Assembly (NCBI GenBank): GCA_020744225.1
Contig: JAGMWG010000006.1
Location: 496,001-560,000, forward strand
DNA: 64,000 nucleotides
Source: Paraphoma chrysanthemicola
Taxonomy: Eukaryota > Ascomycota > Dothideomycetes > Pleosporales > Phaeosphaeriaceae
Reading direction: 5' to 3'
In this document: piece after piece, positions 21,800 through 33,874 of the stretch
How the letters are laid out: every line of letters starts with the position of its first letter
Position numbering within the stretch: position 1 is the stretch's first letter
Notes under the pieces: generated by a model
Database searches by the model: none
What the model saw: the letters and a program-made list of their open reading frames with translations, nothing else
What the model was told of the DNA's origin: nothing
Position numbers and translations under genes: made by a program

Positions 21800-24700
21800 G
21801 AGGGCCCTGTCGACTATTGGCTCAGCTAAGGGGACCCAGTTTTCTGTAAATATATGGGAAGGATGAGCCTGGGAGCAGCGCTATGACGAGAGAGGATGCG
21901 CCTGCGTCCCACCCATCAGCGCTGCATGCCATGCCAACGGCACGCAAGACGGACACCCACTAAAACCACCTGGTGCCACTAGCGCACACAAGGGGGCGAA
22001 GATTGCATGCTAGCTCCAACAAAGGGCTACCGAACGGCGCCCGGACCTTGATCCACTTGTCATGGGCACGCCTGGGATTCCGCAGGCGGCTGTGAAGCTA
22101 GCGAATCATGGGCCTGTCAGCGGTGGTACGAGGGATGGACACGGGTGACGGTGTCCACCGATGCAGCGCGGGGCGTTCAGCGTCGAATTGTGGTGGCAGC
22201 CTCGAAGCACGCCGGATTGCAGCAAGCCATGGAAAGAAAGCGGCCCACTAAATCTCTCGCAAGCGCTGTTCCGTCAGCTCTGCAGGCAAATGAGGACACG
22301 GTTGGACACCCTGTCAAAGCCTCGCGTTGCACACGAGGACTGACCGGCCGAGTACGACCGCGCCTCATCGCTGACCCAAACAGAAGGCTGAAGGGATACA
22401 ACTATGCCGTTCCCGGCTAGTGCCTTTCAAACGTTACGACGCTCGCTGAATCCGAAGCCATGACGAAAGCAGGGCGGAGGCGACGATCTCGTAACGCCTG
22501 CGGCTTTCTGACTCCTGCTACGTTGGATGCCGCCGGGTGGGCGATGTGTCCTGCTTGCCTGAACCTGGGCATTGTGGTGGCTCACACACTGTCACGTTTG
22601 CGTATCGTGCTAGTGGAGTCATCTGCGGCGAGTTCCTGTCAAACACCTTTGTTCTAAAATATGCTCTGTTGGCGAGTTGGTTCTCCTTCGCCAGAGCGCC
22701 AAAAAGCGTTGGCTGGGCACCCACCACATGGCAGCGTGGCCCGATTGGTTCGTGGGTCAAGCCTGTCGCCTCACTGTTGATTGGCTTTCATCCAATATAT
22801 TGACCGGGATGGATGACTAACGGGCGCCCTCCTTCTTGGCTGGATCGCTCAGAATTTTCGAAGTCTGCATCTGACGGAGATTATTTTCGCCATCTTGCCA
22901 ATCACAGTCAAGGGCACACCATGGAGCCAAACGTTGTTGTGTCGCAAACAGCGGTCTTGTGATTGACAGACAAAGCTGGGGGCTGTGACTGGACAGCCCA
23001 TCCCCACCGGCCACTCGTTCGTTGCGCAATCGTGACGGACGAACGACTCTTCAGTGAACGGCAGCTGGCGGCTAGGTTGAGATGATGGCGATGGTGTCCA
23101 GATCGAGCAGACCGCTCGTGTCTTCATTTCGTTCCTGCACCGTTGGACGAACAACCGAGCATTCACAAGCGAAGCGCGAGCGAAGAACCTGCAGCACCTA
23201 GCGCGTGCTATCCGTCATAGCTCTCCGCAGCCTAAATTTGCGAGCGGGAGCCTGAGCGACAAGCCGCCGATCATATCTGAGTCGAAATTGACCACGCAAC
23301 TTCTGTCACGCTGGCGTGGGCATGACCCTTGACCGCGGGCTCTTGCGTTTCGAGATGCTTCCAGGGGCATGGGCATGGGTTGTGGTTGAGCCGCTTCTTT
23401 GTTACCGTAGCGTTTTGGTAGAGCGCCGACACACCCTTCTTGGGGTCTCGGCGAGTGGATGAACTGCATCAGTTCTGCGGAGCGATGCAAGGTGAATTTG
23501 CATTATCCGCGCGGCTTCCGCGAACAGCCACACGAGCCAGTCCTCAACTTAGGACTTGGTGCACTGATGTTTTGTTGACCTGTCGACTTTGATGCATGCG
23601 CTCTCCGCAAAGCTTGAGTAGTGCTCCAGTGAAGGGGCCGCAAAGTCTCCTTGCTCACCGCCGAATGTCAAGCTAGGGCATATCTGGTCTAGCTCCAAAG
23701 TCTTATCGATAGGCAAATCCAGCTGCTTCTCAACACCGCCTACTGCTGCCCCGCCATCCAACCAGCCACTGCCCTGCCCGGTCTCCAGTCTCCAGTCGCT
23801 CCAATCTGTAGGGTCCTCACCAGATCCTCGCAGACGTGCGTCGAAACTACAAGACTAGACTACTACATTTGGATGTGTTGTCCGTATGACCGGCAGAAGC
23901 TGCTACGTGGCGCTGTGCGAGTGTGGGCATCTCGAGACGATTGCCTGCTCTTCCGGTGATCTTTTCAGCGAAAATCGCGAGGCAGCGTCTGATCAATTCC
24001 AGACCTCCTTAGCGTGGGCGCTTGATTGGCAGAGGACTGCACATCAGCCTCATTTGTGTTGCGTTATGGAGTGGGTGTGGCACTCAGAGACCTTGCACCA
24101 TCATGATTCTACCAGCTGCCGACCCACCACAGGTAAAGCATCGCCTCACGACAACGCCACTCTACGGGTCCAGTACACGATCTGTTATCTGATTGGATCA
24201 ACAGGAAATGCAACAATGAAGTTCAAGTCGGTTTTGTGGATGTCATGCACATTCTCTTGCAGTGGCGTACTGTGTTGTCTGTTGTTATTCCAGATGACAC
24301 CGACGTTGGTGGATATAGGGTACCACTGCAAAAGTGTGCTTCCCGCCATATCTTGTGGCAGAACCGCATTTTCGAAGCAATATTCTCACCCATGTTTCAT
24401 GATCTTCGGAAATCAACAGTCAGAATGTTCGAGTTTCGGCTAGATATGAAACCTTTACCTCTTCATGCTATAGCCAGCGGACCCCGAGAGAAAGACAGAG
24501 ACAGCGTGTCATGATTTACAATCTGCAGCTCTCTCTGAATGTAAAGTGACAAGATCTCTAACGCCGAACAATGAGCTTCGCTCTCGATACTGCGGCTGAA
24601 ATGTCAAAGTTCGTTTATGCCGATGCCTTGAGCTCAACCTCGACGCTCTTTGTTCCATTCACCGAGTGTCAGTGTCAGCTTCGTCCATGAATAATAGCGC

Positions 24701-27261
24701 CGTCAAAATATGGGTCGTGCTATCCTCGCGTCTGGCACCATTGAAACTGTCCGTTCAACCTATCACCATCCATAAGAAGCAATAGAGTCGGCATCTGCAG
24801 GTCAAGGCTGCATGCAGATCTGCGCTGTTGCTTTGGGTCAATGCCGTTGGGCTCGCCACTATCAACACTCAACGCGAAGTCCGAACCTGGAAAGCGCAGG
24901 GTATCTGTGAACAGTGCCTCGTTGAAGCTCACAAAGATGGTGCTTTTTACACCTCAATACGCTTTGGATGAAACGCGAATCGGCAGTAGATTCCTGTGGC
25001 ACTGCATGGAAATGTCGATCGTGCTGCAACTTAACTTTGGTGGAAAGTTAGATCGACGTTCGCGGACCTTCTCCGGCACGCTGGATGCAGAACCACGGGT
25101 CGCAAGTTCACTCTTCGTCCGTCTCCGGAACAGTTCGATGTCACTGGATGGTGATAACAATACTTGCGTTTAGTGGCCTGCGTTGGATTCACTAAATCGA
25201 TGAAACGATATGCCGCACCCAGGCGAACGAAGTATTGGTAAAGTTTCAAGCATGCGGAATATCTTTTGGGCAAAATTGCAACGCGGACGGGACGACCTCC
25301 AGACGACCTCCAGCTCCTGCAGAGTCTGATCGAGCGCCTTTCTTGTGCAGCCAACACTTCAGTGGATTTGCATAAGGATGCACATTTAATTTTATGACAG
25401 TATCAACCAGCTGTACCTGGTTGTATATAAGCCGCTATGGTGCGTGCGAACATCCATTTGTGAACCAGATATATTGGAATAACTAGAGGACACTGGTGTG
25501 TATGTCGAGAGAGATTCTCGCGTACGAGGTCTGGTGCATTGATGATGATAGTTTGTTCTCTTTGGAGTAGCCGTGAAGTGCAAGTAGTTGAGACGGTACT
25601 TGCCGAGAGCTCGAGGGTTGCGTCATCACCACGTGACACATCAGTATCGCCAAATCCTTCCTTCGTGACTCTCGTTGGTTTCCAACATTCAAAGTGTCCG
25701 AGTTGCTATTCACGAAGCGAGCTACTCTTTCCGAACGCGCAAGGTGGTCTCACACAGCCATGCTTGCTCAGCTGTCGCAAGGTCCCGCCTACGCGCTTAG
25801 GCTCGGCGGCTCCAGTATACATAGCCACGGAACCATGACGAAGCGCCTCACAGACCGTTTAGCCATCATCAAGGGTTTCAAACCGTCATCAGTGCGAAAC
25901 ATACGCAACGCCAGCGGCGCGGCGCAGTCAATGTGCGCTCTCATTCCGAATCCTATTAGATGGTGGCCTTGGACATGCACATGTGAATCGAGTGGGCCAC
26001 CATTTAGGCAAGCAAACAGCATTACGCCGCCAACACTAATACGCGTTACGCCTATGCGGCTACCACAGAGGCCGTTGTCCGTATTCCGAGATCTGGGAAC
26101 GGGCGTAAGCCTGTCAGCAATCTGCGATGCTTCCTGCGGGGGTGGCCTAACAAAAGGTCGTTTGCGCAGTTGCAGGTCCGGCCTCGCGAAAGCTGAGGCC
26201 TGATCCTAGACTACCTTTGAGGTTCTGATGAGCGAATAGCAACGCAGCTAGAATCGGTCAGTACCCATGTGCGCAAACGCTGGTGGCAGCTGTGTGGTTG
26301 CGGCGTAGCTAGGAAACTTTTGATGGGCGGTACACTTCGTATATGCGAGACATGCACTACCAAGAACGCCATTGAATTCCAGCCGATGAAATATCATGGT
26401 CAACACCAGCACGCATAGACGCCGGTGGCCGCTGTATGATCGCGGCGAGGTCAGGAACAACCCACCAAAGCGGTCTGATAACTGCGCGCAACGTGTGATG
26501 CACCGACAGTGAAAGCTTGCGTGCGGTACAGTCTGCTATTTTAAAAATGCGTTTTCGCCTGACTTACAGCCTTCTGAATGCATCTAAACGCTGATCGAAG
26601 CGGCGTGCGTAACGGCGTAGTTTCTCCAACGCTACCTATACGACCCTAGCCAATGGACGATGATCGAAGGACCATTGAAGAGGTCTTAACACAGGACAGA
26701 ATACAATCTGCCCCGGATTCCCGTGTAGACGCTGGTGGCCGCGGCGAAGACACCAACTTTAGGCCTCCGACCACACCCCAACTTCGAAACAGACCCATCG
26801 CTCTGCATCGTGCATCGCTCGTACATACCCGCCCCGCTCCAGACCCATACTTTTTCGGGGTTAACAGTTTGCAAAGTGAATGCGAGCTGTGCCGTCAGCA
26901 TACGAAGGTGATGTGGCTATTTTGAGGTCGGGTCGTGACCATGCCGACCACTCACCAGACCGGCCAGATCTGGGGCCGTCGAGCTCCATTGGTGGATAGC
27001 ACTATGCTTAGCGACATATTCATGAGTACAGTGGATGATAGCCGTGTTGATGACGGACGGTGTGAAACAGCATCGCCAACCGCTGATAGACACACACACC
27101 GATAGCCTGCAGTAGAGCACGGCATGCCGTTTCGAACTCAGACATGAGCGCGTAAGACATCACAGCTTCTTCGCACATTTGCTTTCGAGTATTCGTATTG
27201 GATAGAGGAGTTCATGTGCCAACAATGCTGGATGCAGCCACCTTCAGCACACCATTGCGGT
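21800..27261. other. Gene-poor region with degenerate repeats
   Basis: 5.5 kb without a supportable gene. ORFs of up to 185 codons (for example 23886-24443) lack domains and look random. The stretch 26260-26750 contains diverged copies of one motif. At 24720-25160 (minus) two ORFs lie in one frame, separated by a single TGA, which could be a decayed exon. No transposon protein recognised. Confidence 0.5.
26266..26458 (+). repeat. Two diverged copies of a ~50-bp repeat
   Basis: Copy A at about 26271-26317 and copy B at about 26411-26458, 140 bp apart. They share the pattern acgcYggtggcMgctgt, then gcggcg and aggaa, with many C/T and G/A differences. A shorter third copy lies near 26724-26745. 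This looks like a decayed repeat family. Confidence 0.5.
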
Positions 27262-28387
27262 CTATTTCGTTCGTAAGCCTTTGCGCTGCGGAGGCTTCGC
27301 ACGAAGGTTTTGCACTGCTTCCGTCAAAGGCGATGCCAAACTCTTCACATCGATGTACCGGTTGGGCCAGCCAAACAAATCGCTCCGAGTTCTCAGCACT
27401 TGCACGACCTCAAGATTGTGCGGTATGATTAATGTCACGTTGGATATAGTCTTCGATATCTTCCTCACCGCCTTAATCGTCTTCTCCGCCGTCTGCACAG
27501 TCTCATCCCAAGCTTCAGGGTTCCTCGATACTAGAACAGCGGGATCTTTGGCCACATATGTGATATACCAACTCAAGCGCAGGCATGTCGCTTGAGGAAA
27601 GAGCTTGGATAGACTGGTCGCGATCTGGAGCTTATCACGCCATGACTTGTCGCTGCTAGCATCGTTTATACAGCCGTAAACAAGGTATACCGACCGCACT
27701 AGGCCTGCATAAAGCGGTGATATCGGAATCGTGTTGCTGCAATACAGCTGGCCCGAACTGCAGTGAAGCTGCATCGGGCTGGAGTAGAGCGTGTTGGCGA
27801 ACTCCGAGTGCAATTGGTGGCAGGTCCGCATGATCGCGCAGTCGGCAAAGACGTCGGGTCGAACGACTGCTGCCTGATCATCGAATTTTGGTTCGCTCTT
27901 TAACGGCAACGATTTCCTCATGAAGCGTCTTGTGCTCTCATCTTCTTCATCAGTGCGCTGTGCTGGCGTAGTGGCCTTCCACTTTACACCTTCTCTTTTC
28001 AACTCGCCAGCAATCTCTTGATAGATCAAATCGCGAACTTCCCTTGGTAGGTCTAGGAAGCCTGTTTCCTCTGATCTAGCATTCTGAGACGCCGCCCATT
28101 CTACACCGAGTTTCGTCTACATCAATTAGCTAACACCCACTCAGTTTCGCGGCAAGTCGTACGGGTTTCTCAATCTGCTGCGCAAGCTTGAACGTAATTA
28201 CAGGCATATTCGAAGAGGTGTTCTGGCTATTCACGGGAATGAAGAAGCATCGATCTGCTTCTGAAGGCAGCTGTTGTGGAGCATTGTGTAAACGAGCTCC
28301 ACAGGGCGTCATCTTGTCTTTCCAGTACTCAAACGAGTCAGCCCTGTTCAGCCCAGGCGCCTTTCCTGATTTCTTGGTGTACCCCAT
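27262..28387 (-). CDS. F-box/2EXR-like fungal protein
   Basis: Two exons (28387-28163, 28116-27262) joined by a 46-nt phase-0 intron give 359 residues. After a 90-residue lead comes FLDLPREVRDLIYQEI, the Leu-Pro-x-Glu-hydrophobic-Arg-x-x-Ile-Tyr pattern that opens many fungal F-box-like and 2EXR proteins. A later ADCAIMRTCHQLHSEFANTL segment followed by YSSPMQLH is also typical (long-range LL-x-x-x-CRQ-hydrophobic-x-x-E pattern). The remainder is mixed alpha/beta with LRLSWYITYV. Function unknown; a ubiquitin-ligase adaptor role is only suggested by the motif. Acceptor tag at 28117-28119 follows a gctaat branch site. It is isolated between a gene-poor region and the BTB gene. Confidence 0.7.
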
Positions 28388-28942
28388 TGTGCCTTATTGC
28401 GGAAAAAAGAGTGTGGTGGAATGCAGGATGCATGGAGATATCTCGACATGTTATGGTTGTTATGCTCTCGGGTGATCTGCACAGGGATTGAAAGTGTTGC
28501 TGACTCAGTTTAGGCATCCTTTGTGAGTGGCGCAGCACAACACAACTACAACTGACGGCCTTACTTAGCGACCGTTCATGGCAGAGTGGAGAGTGCATCT
28601 GTGTATACTTTGGCGTCGACTGGATTTCGTCGGATCCCTCAGCAGATTGCTATTCAATCAACGCATATGATAGGCAACGAACGAGTAGCGTTCAGCGACA
28701 GAACAGTGGTACTTGTACTTCTGCGGTATGGTCATTTGTATCAAAAGCCGCAAAATAGAACTAACTTTCCTTCAACAATTCCGCATGGGCTATCCATTCT
28801 CTTCATGCATCCGTATCCACAACCATCCAATCCTCATCCTCCACACTTTCCCGTGCCTGTGCCTCTGCGTCTCCTCTACCTGAGCCCTCATTTCCTCCCC
28901 CTCTTGCCTCCCCAATGCCCTGCCGTTCATTGCCAATGCTAC
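28388..28942. other. Intergenic region
   Basis: 555 bp with the promoter of the F-box/2EXR-like gene and the 3' end of the BTB-like gene. Strong CT-rich tract at 28790-28925. No coding exon recognised. Confidence 0.5.
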
Positions 28943-29731
28943 TCACCTCCTTTTTAACTTTAAATAAACCTTAACATCCTTCAGCAAAGCTCCCCTATAC
29001 TCAGTTGCCACATCCAAACTCCTCCACATTGCATTCCTGAAATCCGTATACCTACCATATACAACCTTCCAACTCGCCCATTCTGCCCCATCCGACTCCG
29101 TTTCTGTACTCAGTCCCGCTGCACTCAGTCCCACATTAACGGCATCTGCACTCGACCAATGGCTCGCCACCGCATCAACAAACAAGCGTCGCAACGCATC
29201 TCCGACTTGTGTATGCTGGTACACGAACTCCACATGGCTTGCTCGAATACTTGACAACTGCGCATGCGAATTTATGCTGGATCGCGGTTTGAACAACGCG
29301 TACAAAGCGCATAATGCGGCGTCACGATATGTAGCTGCGCCGAGATATTGCCCCAGCAAATACCCAGTGCAATTTGCGTGTATGGCGTGGAAATCGGCGA
29401 CTTGGGGGTTGAGTGTGTAAATGCTGGAGTGAATGTAATCGACAAAGTTTGCGAAGGCGGTGGAGTCGACGCTATTGTCTAGAGCAATTGCGTTGCAGGT
29501 AGGTTTGAGGCATAGAGTCGCGAAGTAGGTGGAGTGCCGAGCGAGCAGCGCTTTGGAGAGGTACCACGTGCGGTGATTGAGCGTGATGGCAATGTTCCCA
29601 TTTGGTCGGGCAGGTGTGGGCGGTGGTTTTGCAGAGCGGGGAGTGCGGTGCCGAATTGGAGGTGCTGGATTGTTGGGGTCGAGGATGGCGGTTTGGAAGT
29701 ATCTGTTGCGTTTGACTGCAGGCCGTGGCAT
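28943..29731 (-). CDS. BTB/POZ-like domain protein
   Basis: Single exon, 262 residues from the ATG at 29731; the frame is open further upstream but with unconvincing sequence. After a Pro-rich N-terminus come NIAITLNHRTWYLSKALLARH, then STYFATLC and FANFVDYIHSSIYTL. This follows the BTB pattern in which a buried strand and helix precede a self-assembly surface. GYLLGQYLGAATYRDAAL with CALYALF matches the helix after BTB seen in many fungal BTB proteins (position in the chain usually followed by development of a short helical tail). Such proteins act as scaffolds or Cul3 adaptors; partner unknown. C-terminus basic (KLKRR). Confidence 0.65.
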   Translation of the reverse strand: MPRPAVKRNRYFQTAILDPNNPAPPIRHRTPRSAKPPPTPARPNGNIAITLNHRTWYLSKALLARHSTYFATLCLKPTCNAIALDNSVDSTAFANFVDYIHSSIYTLNPQVADFHAIHANCTGYLLGQYLGAATYRDAALCALYALFKPRSSINSHAQLSSIRASHVEFVYQHTQVGDALRRLFVDAVASHWSSADAVNVGLSAAGLSTETESDGAEWASWKVVYGRYTDFRNAMWRSLDVATEYRGALLKDVKVYLKLKRR

Positions 29732-30110
29732 GATGGAAGGTCCGAGCTGAAAGCGATGGGTTGCCAGGTCGACGCAGGCAATGATGTGATGTAGATATGA
29801 GAAAGAATGCTGCAAGCGGAGGTCGCGCGCGTATTGTTGTGAAAGATGTGTGTTTTCATGTTGCGATAACGCGGTAGAGCAAACGGCAAGGAGCACGTGG
29901 CTGAGGTAAATGATGGAAACTGCGAACATGCAACTATAGAAGGCACGACTCGGATAACAATGCAGCTCGCGAAGTTTGCGAAGATTCATAGCTCACCCTC
30001 TCCATGCATCGTGCAACCAGTCATGATTGATTCAGATCCTATAGATAGCACAACTCACATTTGAAGTCAGAACAAGCCCCATGCCATTGCTCACCAGAGT
30101 GAAATGCATC
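29732..30110. other. Intergenic region
   Basis: 379 bp upstream of the BTB-like gene and downstream of the MFS gene stop codon. Nothing recognised. Confidence 0.45.
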
Positions 30111-31951
30111 CTAGACATTCTCTGCCTTCACCTCAGGGGCTTTTCCGCTTATCTCTTCTTTCTTACGTACCACGTTACCTTCACTATCTGGCTCAGTGGT
30201 CAGGTTGCCATGTCGTTCGCAGCCTCTCAAGTGGCTACCGAATCGATAAAGGATCCACACCATCGGCGCGAACGCCAAAGCGATGAATGCTAGCAGTGAG
30301 AAAGTCCATCCGACGTGGAATTTGTTGCAGAGTTTATTCGCGAATACTGGCACAACACAACGGAGAAGGGAGGGCAAAATAACAATCGCTGCTGTACCAG
30401 ATGCCGGGTTCGATGGATATGCGTCCATGATGTACGTGAGTGCGAGGAGCTATAGTGACCGTCAACCAGTGGCTGAACCGAGTCTTGAACATATTGACTC
30501 AGTAAAGTTGACATGGCGCCTGCACCAAATATATCCGTGCCAACGAGTGGCCATAGCCAGATTGTCTCGTACTGCGCGGTCCATGCATATGTCACCAATC
30601 CGACGCCTACAAGTGGCCAGAAGACCACCATAGGAAAGAGTCTGGCTGTCGGGTTATGGTCTTGAACTGAAGCTCTCCGCCGTACGATTGCGTCGCTCAG
30701 GACGCCCGCTGCAACTATGCCAATGACACTACCGACTAAGGTGCCCACATATGTAAGGCTGATGAGTTTGGACGTCCAACCATACAGATAGAACGGTGTC
30801 GAAAGGGTCGCGTAGTGTATGTATACCCAGCCGTAAGCTATTGCTACAAGCAGCGAGATGAGGAGAATAATTGGCGATAGCAGGATTCGAAGAGGCCTCG
30901 ACATAGCCAGTAATACGGCTGAGGGCCCTCCTTTCTCAGAAGCGATGTTCAGACATAATCGAATATGCAGTTTGCCGGTCCTGTCACGGCTGGAGGGCGC
31001 CTTCTTTCGGAGTAAAGTTGGTTCGTGTGTCTCCCACAGGCATGCTATGCTGAGCAAAGTAACACAACCACCCATTGCGGCAGTCACATAGAATACCCAT
31101 CGCCACCGCAGATTTTCCACGATATAGCTGTAGGTAATAGGAGCTAGTGCCGGTCCGAAGCTGTAACCGATTACAATGATTGCGAAAATTCTGCCTCTAT
31201 TCCGCTTTGCTGTCATGTCGGCAATGCTAGACGGTACCAGAGCGAAGATACTGCTCCCGCCAACGCCAGCGAAGAAACGTAGGACCACAAGCGTCCAGAG
31301 AGAATATACGGCACCACATCGCCAGGTGCATAAGGTGAAAAGTAAATTGCAGGCGTGATACAGTGGGGTGCGGCCGAAGAGCTCTGAAGGTGGGGACACG
31401 ATGAGAGGACCGAAAGCGTAGCCGAGCATGTAAACTGACAACACGAATGAGGACTTGGATCGATTAGTAGTGTCGAAATTATTCATCAAGTCATCGACCA
31501 CTGACGCAGAGACCAAAGATATGAAAGACCTGTCGTACGCTCATTCAGCATTTTCAATGATTGGGCCACGGATTGGGGACGACACTTACGACACGATGCA
31601 CATGAGAGACAAACAGCCAATATTCAAGGCTTTCTTCCACGCAGGCCAATTAGTCGGTCTGGCTCTGTCATCCTCGCCATCCCAATCAATGTCCTTTGTA
31701 TCTGCATTCGATGAATGTTGGACAGGCACATTGTTGTATCCTGGCTGTTCGAGGTCCGGAGGCGAATACAAGCTGGGAAGCTCTTCAGCTTGGTAAAGAC
31801 GTAGCGCGATCTTCCTCGCAGCTGTACGCTCACTGTCGGCACTCGTTGCGGAGAGCGTGCTTAGGGCTGGACGCGGGCGTGGTCCGGGCGGTCGTGGCAG
31901 TGCTTTGTGGGAAGGCGTAGGCTGAAGATAGGAATTGTTCGGGTTCGCCAT
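30111..31951 (-). CDS. Major facilitator superfamily transporter (DHA1-type)
   Basis: Three exons (31951-31590, 31529-30491, 30449-30111) give 579 residues. A polar N-terminal tail of about 105 residues ends in WDGEDDRARPTNWPAWKK, the usual lead into TM1 of fungal multidrug/polyamine DHA1 antiporters. About 12 helices follow. SELFGRTPLY is the motif-A loop; RFFAGVGGSSIFALVPSSIA and RNRGRIFAI lie in TM4-TM5, and SYIVENLRWRWVFYV precedes TM6. The C-terminal half carries GAGAMSTLLSQY and YIMDAYPSNPASG. The intron at 30450-30490 is only 41 nt with a weak donor (GTTCAAG) but is needed to keep the TM11 frame. Proton-coupled export at the plasma membrane is the family role; substrate unknown. Confidence 0.9.
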
Positions 31952-32249
31952 GTGGTAATGTCGTGGTCGTGTTTACACCTCAGCTGGTCTCGGTGACTGA
32001 GGCAGGGCACGCTCATATGGTGTGGAAGGACCTGGCTGAGAAGATCCTTTCCATGAGCAATAGGTGTACAATGTGCCTGCCTTGCTTCACATAAATATCA
32101 AGAACAACGGAAACGCAAAGGATCGCCCTTCACAACGCAATAAGTAGCTTGTAAAGACACTGGAAACGACCACGAAGAGCCTGAAACACAGAACTGCAAA
32201 CGGATAGATTGATGCTTGTGCAGCGCATACAAACCACGGAACAGTAGCG

Positions 32250-33467
32250 TTACGACGCTGCGTTCGCCGCCTCATTATTCCCTGGCACTCGTTCTACTTC
32301 AACCGGGAACTTCTCTAGGCTCTCATACCATTGTATCACACTACCAATAAGGAAGGCCCAGCTGCCCCAGAACGTGGAGAGACATGCCTGGTACTGCGCC
32401 CAGCTGCTCTCGTCGTAGCCAAAGGCAGGGCATATGGTAAAGCCAATGCCGCCAATGAGATTCCAAGCGCCGATCCACCAGCCCAGCGTCTTCGGCGCAG
32501 GTTTCCACCACTTTGTTTGCGTTTCCACCATAAACAGGGTGCCCGAGATGATGAAGCCGAGGCCGCCGAGGACTTGCGGAGTCCAGTAGAATGCGATCGT
32601 TATCGGACGCGACATACGGTCGTAAATGCCAGGTAAAGCTGTTAGCCCTGATATCCAAAATATGGTCGCTCCGATGAGCTGTGAGAGGGAGGCGAGGAAA
32701 CCTAGGGAGTGCAAATAGTGTGTGCGCAGGTCTTCTCTCGAAGGCCACCATACCCATGAGCGCGTGTCTGATCGGGTTGTGCTTTTCGCATCTGTCCCCT
32801 CAGCATTGTTGCCTCCTTTGCCGACCAGATTGCGTTTGTTCGAGTGATGATGGGTGCAAGAGCCCTGTTCAGGCTTCACAATGATCGGGCCGTTCTCCTC
32901 GTCGTGCGACAGCGATCGCTCAAGCGCCCAGCCAAAGCATCCAGTCCTATTTTCATTCACAGCTTCCGCCATGAGTAGGAACGAGCCAAATTCGAAGACC
33001 GTTGCACCTATGAACGCAGTGATGCCACCTCCGTAGAGCTCCTCGTTCTTGAATTCGGTTGCAGGGCGAACGAGCGGCAGCCACACGAAGAAGGCATTTA
33101 AGACCCATACTACACTTCCAATCGTGAAGACGTATGCAACGTCGAATGACACGTCCCAAAATGGGTAGTAGGTGAGCATCCGCCAGACATTGCGTACAAC
33201 GCTACGAATATTTGACGTCGAGCGAGGTGTTGACTGTCCCAGCGTTGTCGCGGTCGATGTCGAATTGACAATGATTGCATGACGCCCTTTTCGATTATTA
33301 CGCGATGTCCATTTGTAGCGAACGTCTGGTCGCGCGTTGTGGTGGAAGTGAGCTCGCGTGGGATTGAGGAATGGTAGTGGGCCGGTGACGCGATGGTGCT
33401 CGAGATTTAAGGCTGGTTCAGACGCAAGCGGCTGGCGCGCGGGTGGGAAAGCTTCGCTGCGCTTCAT
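32250..33467 (-). CDS. Fungal integral membrane protein, about six TM helices
   Basis: Single exon, 405 residues from the ATG at 33467. The N-terminal 95 residues are polar and basic. Hydrophobic helices follow: FWDVSFDVAYVFTIGSVVWV, GGITAFIGATVFEFGSFLLM, LHSLGFLASLSQLIGATIFW, WTPQVLGGLGFIISGTLFMV, LGWWIGAWNLIGGIGFTICP and CLSTFWGSWAFLIGSVIQW. Between TM2 and TM3 is a His/Asn/Lys-rich cytosolic loop. It looks like a conserved but uncharacterised fungal integral membrane protein. No transporter signature or enzyme motif seen. Trp-rich helix ends suggest a plasma-membrane or secretory-pathway location. Function unknown. Confidence 0.75.
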   Translation of the reverse strand: MKRSEAFPPARQPLASEPALNLEHHRVTGPLPFLNPTRAHFHHNARPDVRYKWTSRNNRKGRHAIIVNSTSTATTLGQSTPRSTSNIRSVVRNVWRMLTYYPFWDVSFDVAYVFTIGSVVWVLNAFFVWLPLVRPATEFKNEELYGGGITAFIGATVFEFGSFLLMAEAVNENRTGCFGWALERSLSHDEENGPIIVKPEQGSCTHHHSNKRNLVGKGGNNAEGTDAKSTTRSDTRSWVWWPSREDLRTHYLHSLGFLASLSQLIGATIFWISGLTALPGIYDRMSRPITIAFYWTPQVLGGLGFIISGTLFMVETQTKWWKPAPKTLGWWIGAWNLIGGIGFTICPAFGYDESSWAQYQACLSTFWGSWAFLIGSVIQWYESLEKFPVEVERVPGNNEAANAAS

Positions 33468-33874
33468 CACGATTGTCCTCGTACGCGTCACAGTATAAGG
33501 TGTCTTGAAGTGTGTTAATATGTGAGAGGCAGACAGCAAAACGTCGACGCGTTGTGGAGTTGAGGAAGCGGTACAGCGGGTCTACAGTGCGGAAAATTAG
33601 CGATTCATCAGAATATTGCAATGCGTGTTGCGACAGGGCACTTCATCAATGCAGTATCCGCGCGTCTTAATGGCTATTTGCGTCATCGTCTGGATGAGGT
33701 CTGGATTGAGTTGTGATGATGAGTAAGAAATTTAGCGTTGAATCCGAGGCAGGAGGTGTCTAGCCAACGACCACCAACCACTAAACCACACCCAATCCAC
33801 ATCTAGACTGTCACAACCGTCGCCAAGTGTATTCGATGCGCGTCAGGCGAGAGCCATTACCATGATACTGCGCA
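33468..33874. other. Intergenic region
   Basis: 407 bp between the six-TM gene (its promoter) and the stop of the DUF7708 gene. Nothing recognised. Confidence 0.45.

Noticed and set aside
23886..24443. 185-codon plus-strand ORF rich in Cys/His
   Set aside because: Cys and His spacing fits no zinc motif and the region otherwise lacks coding signals.
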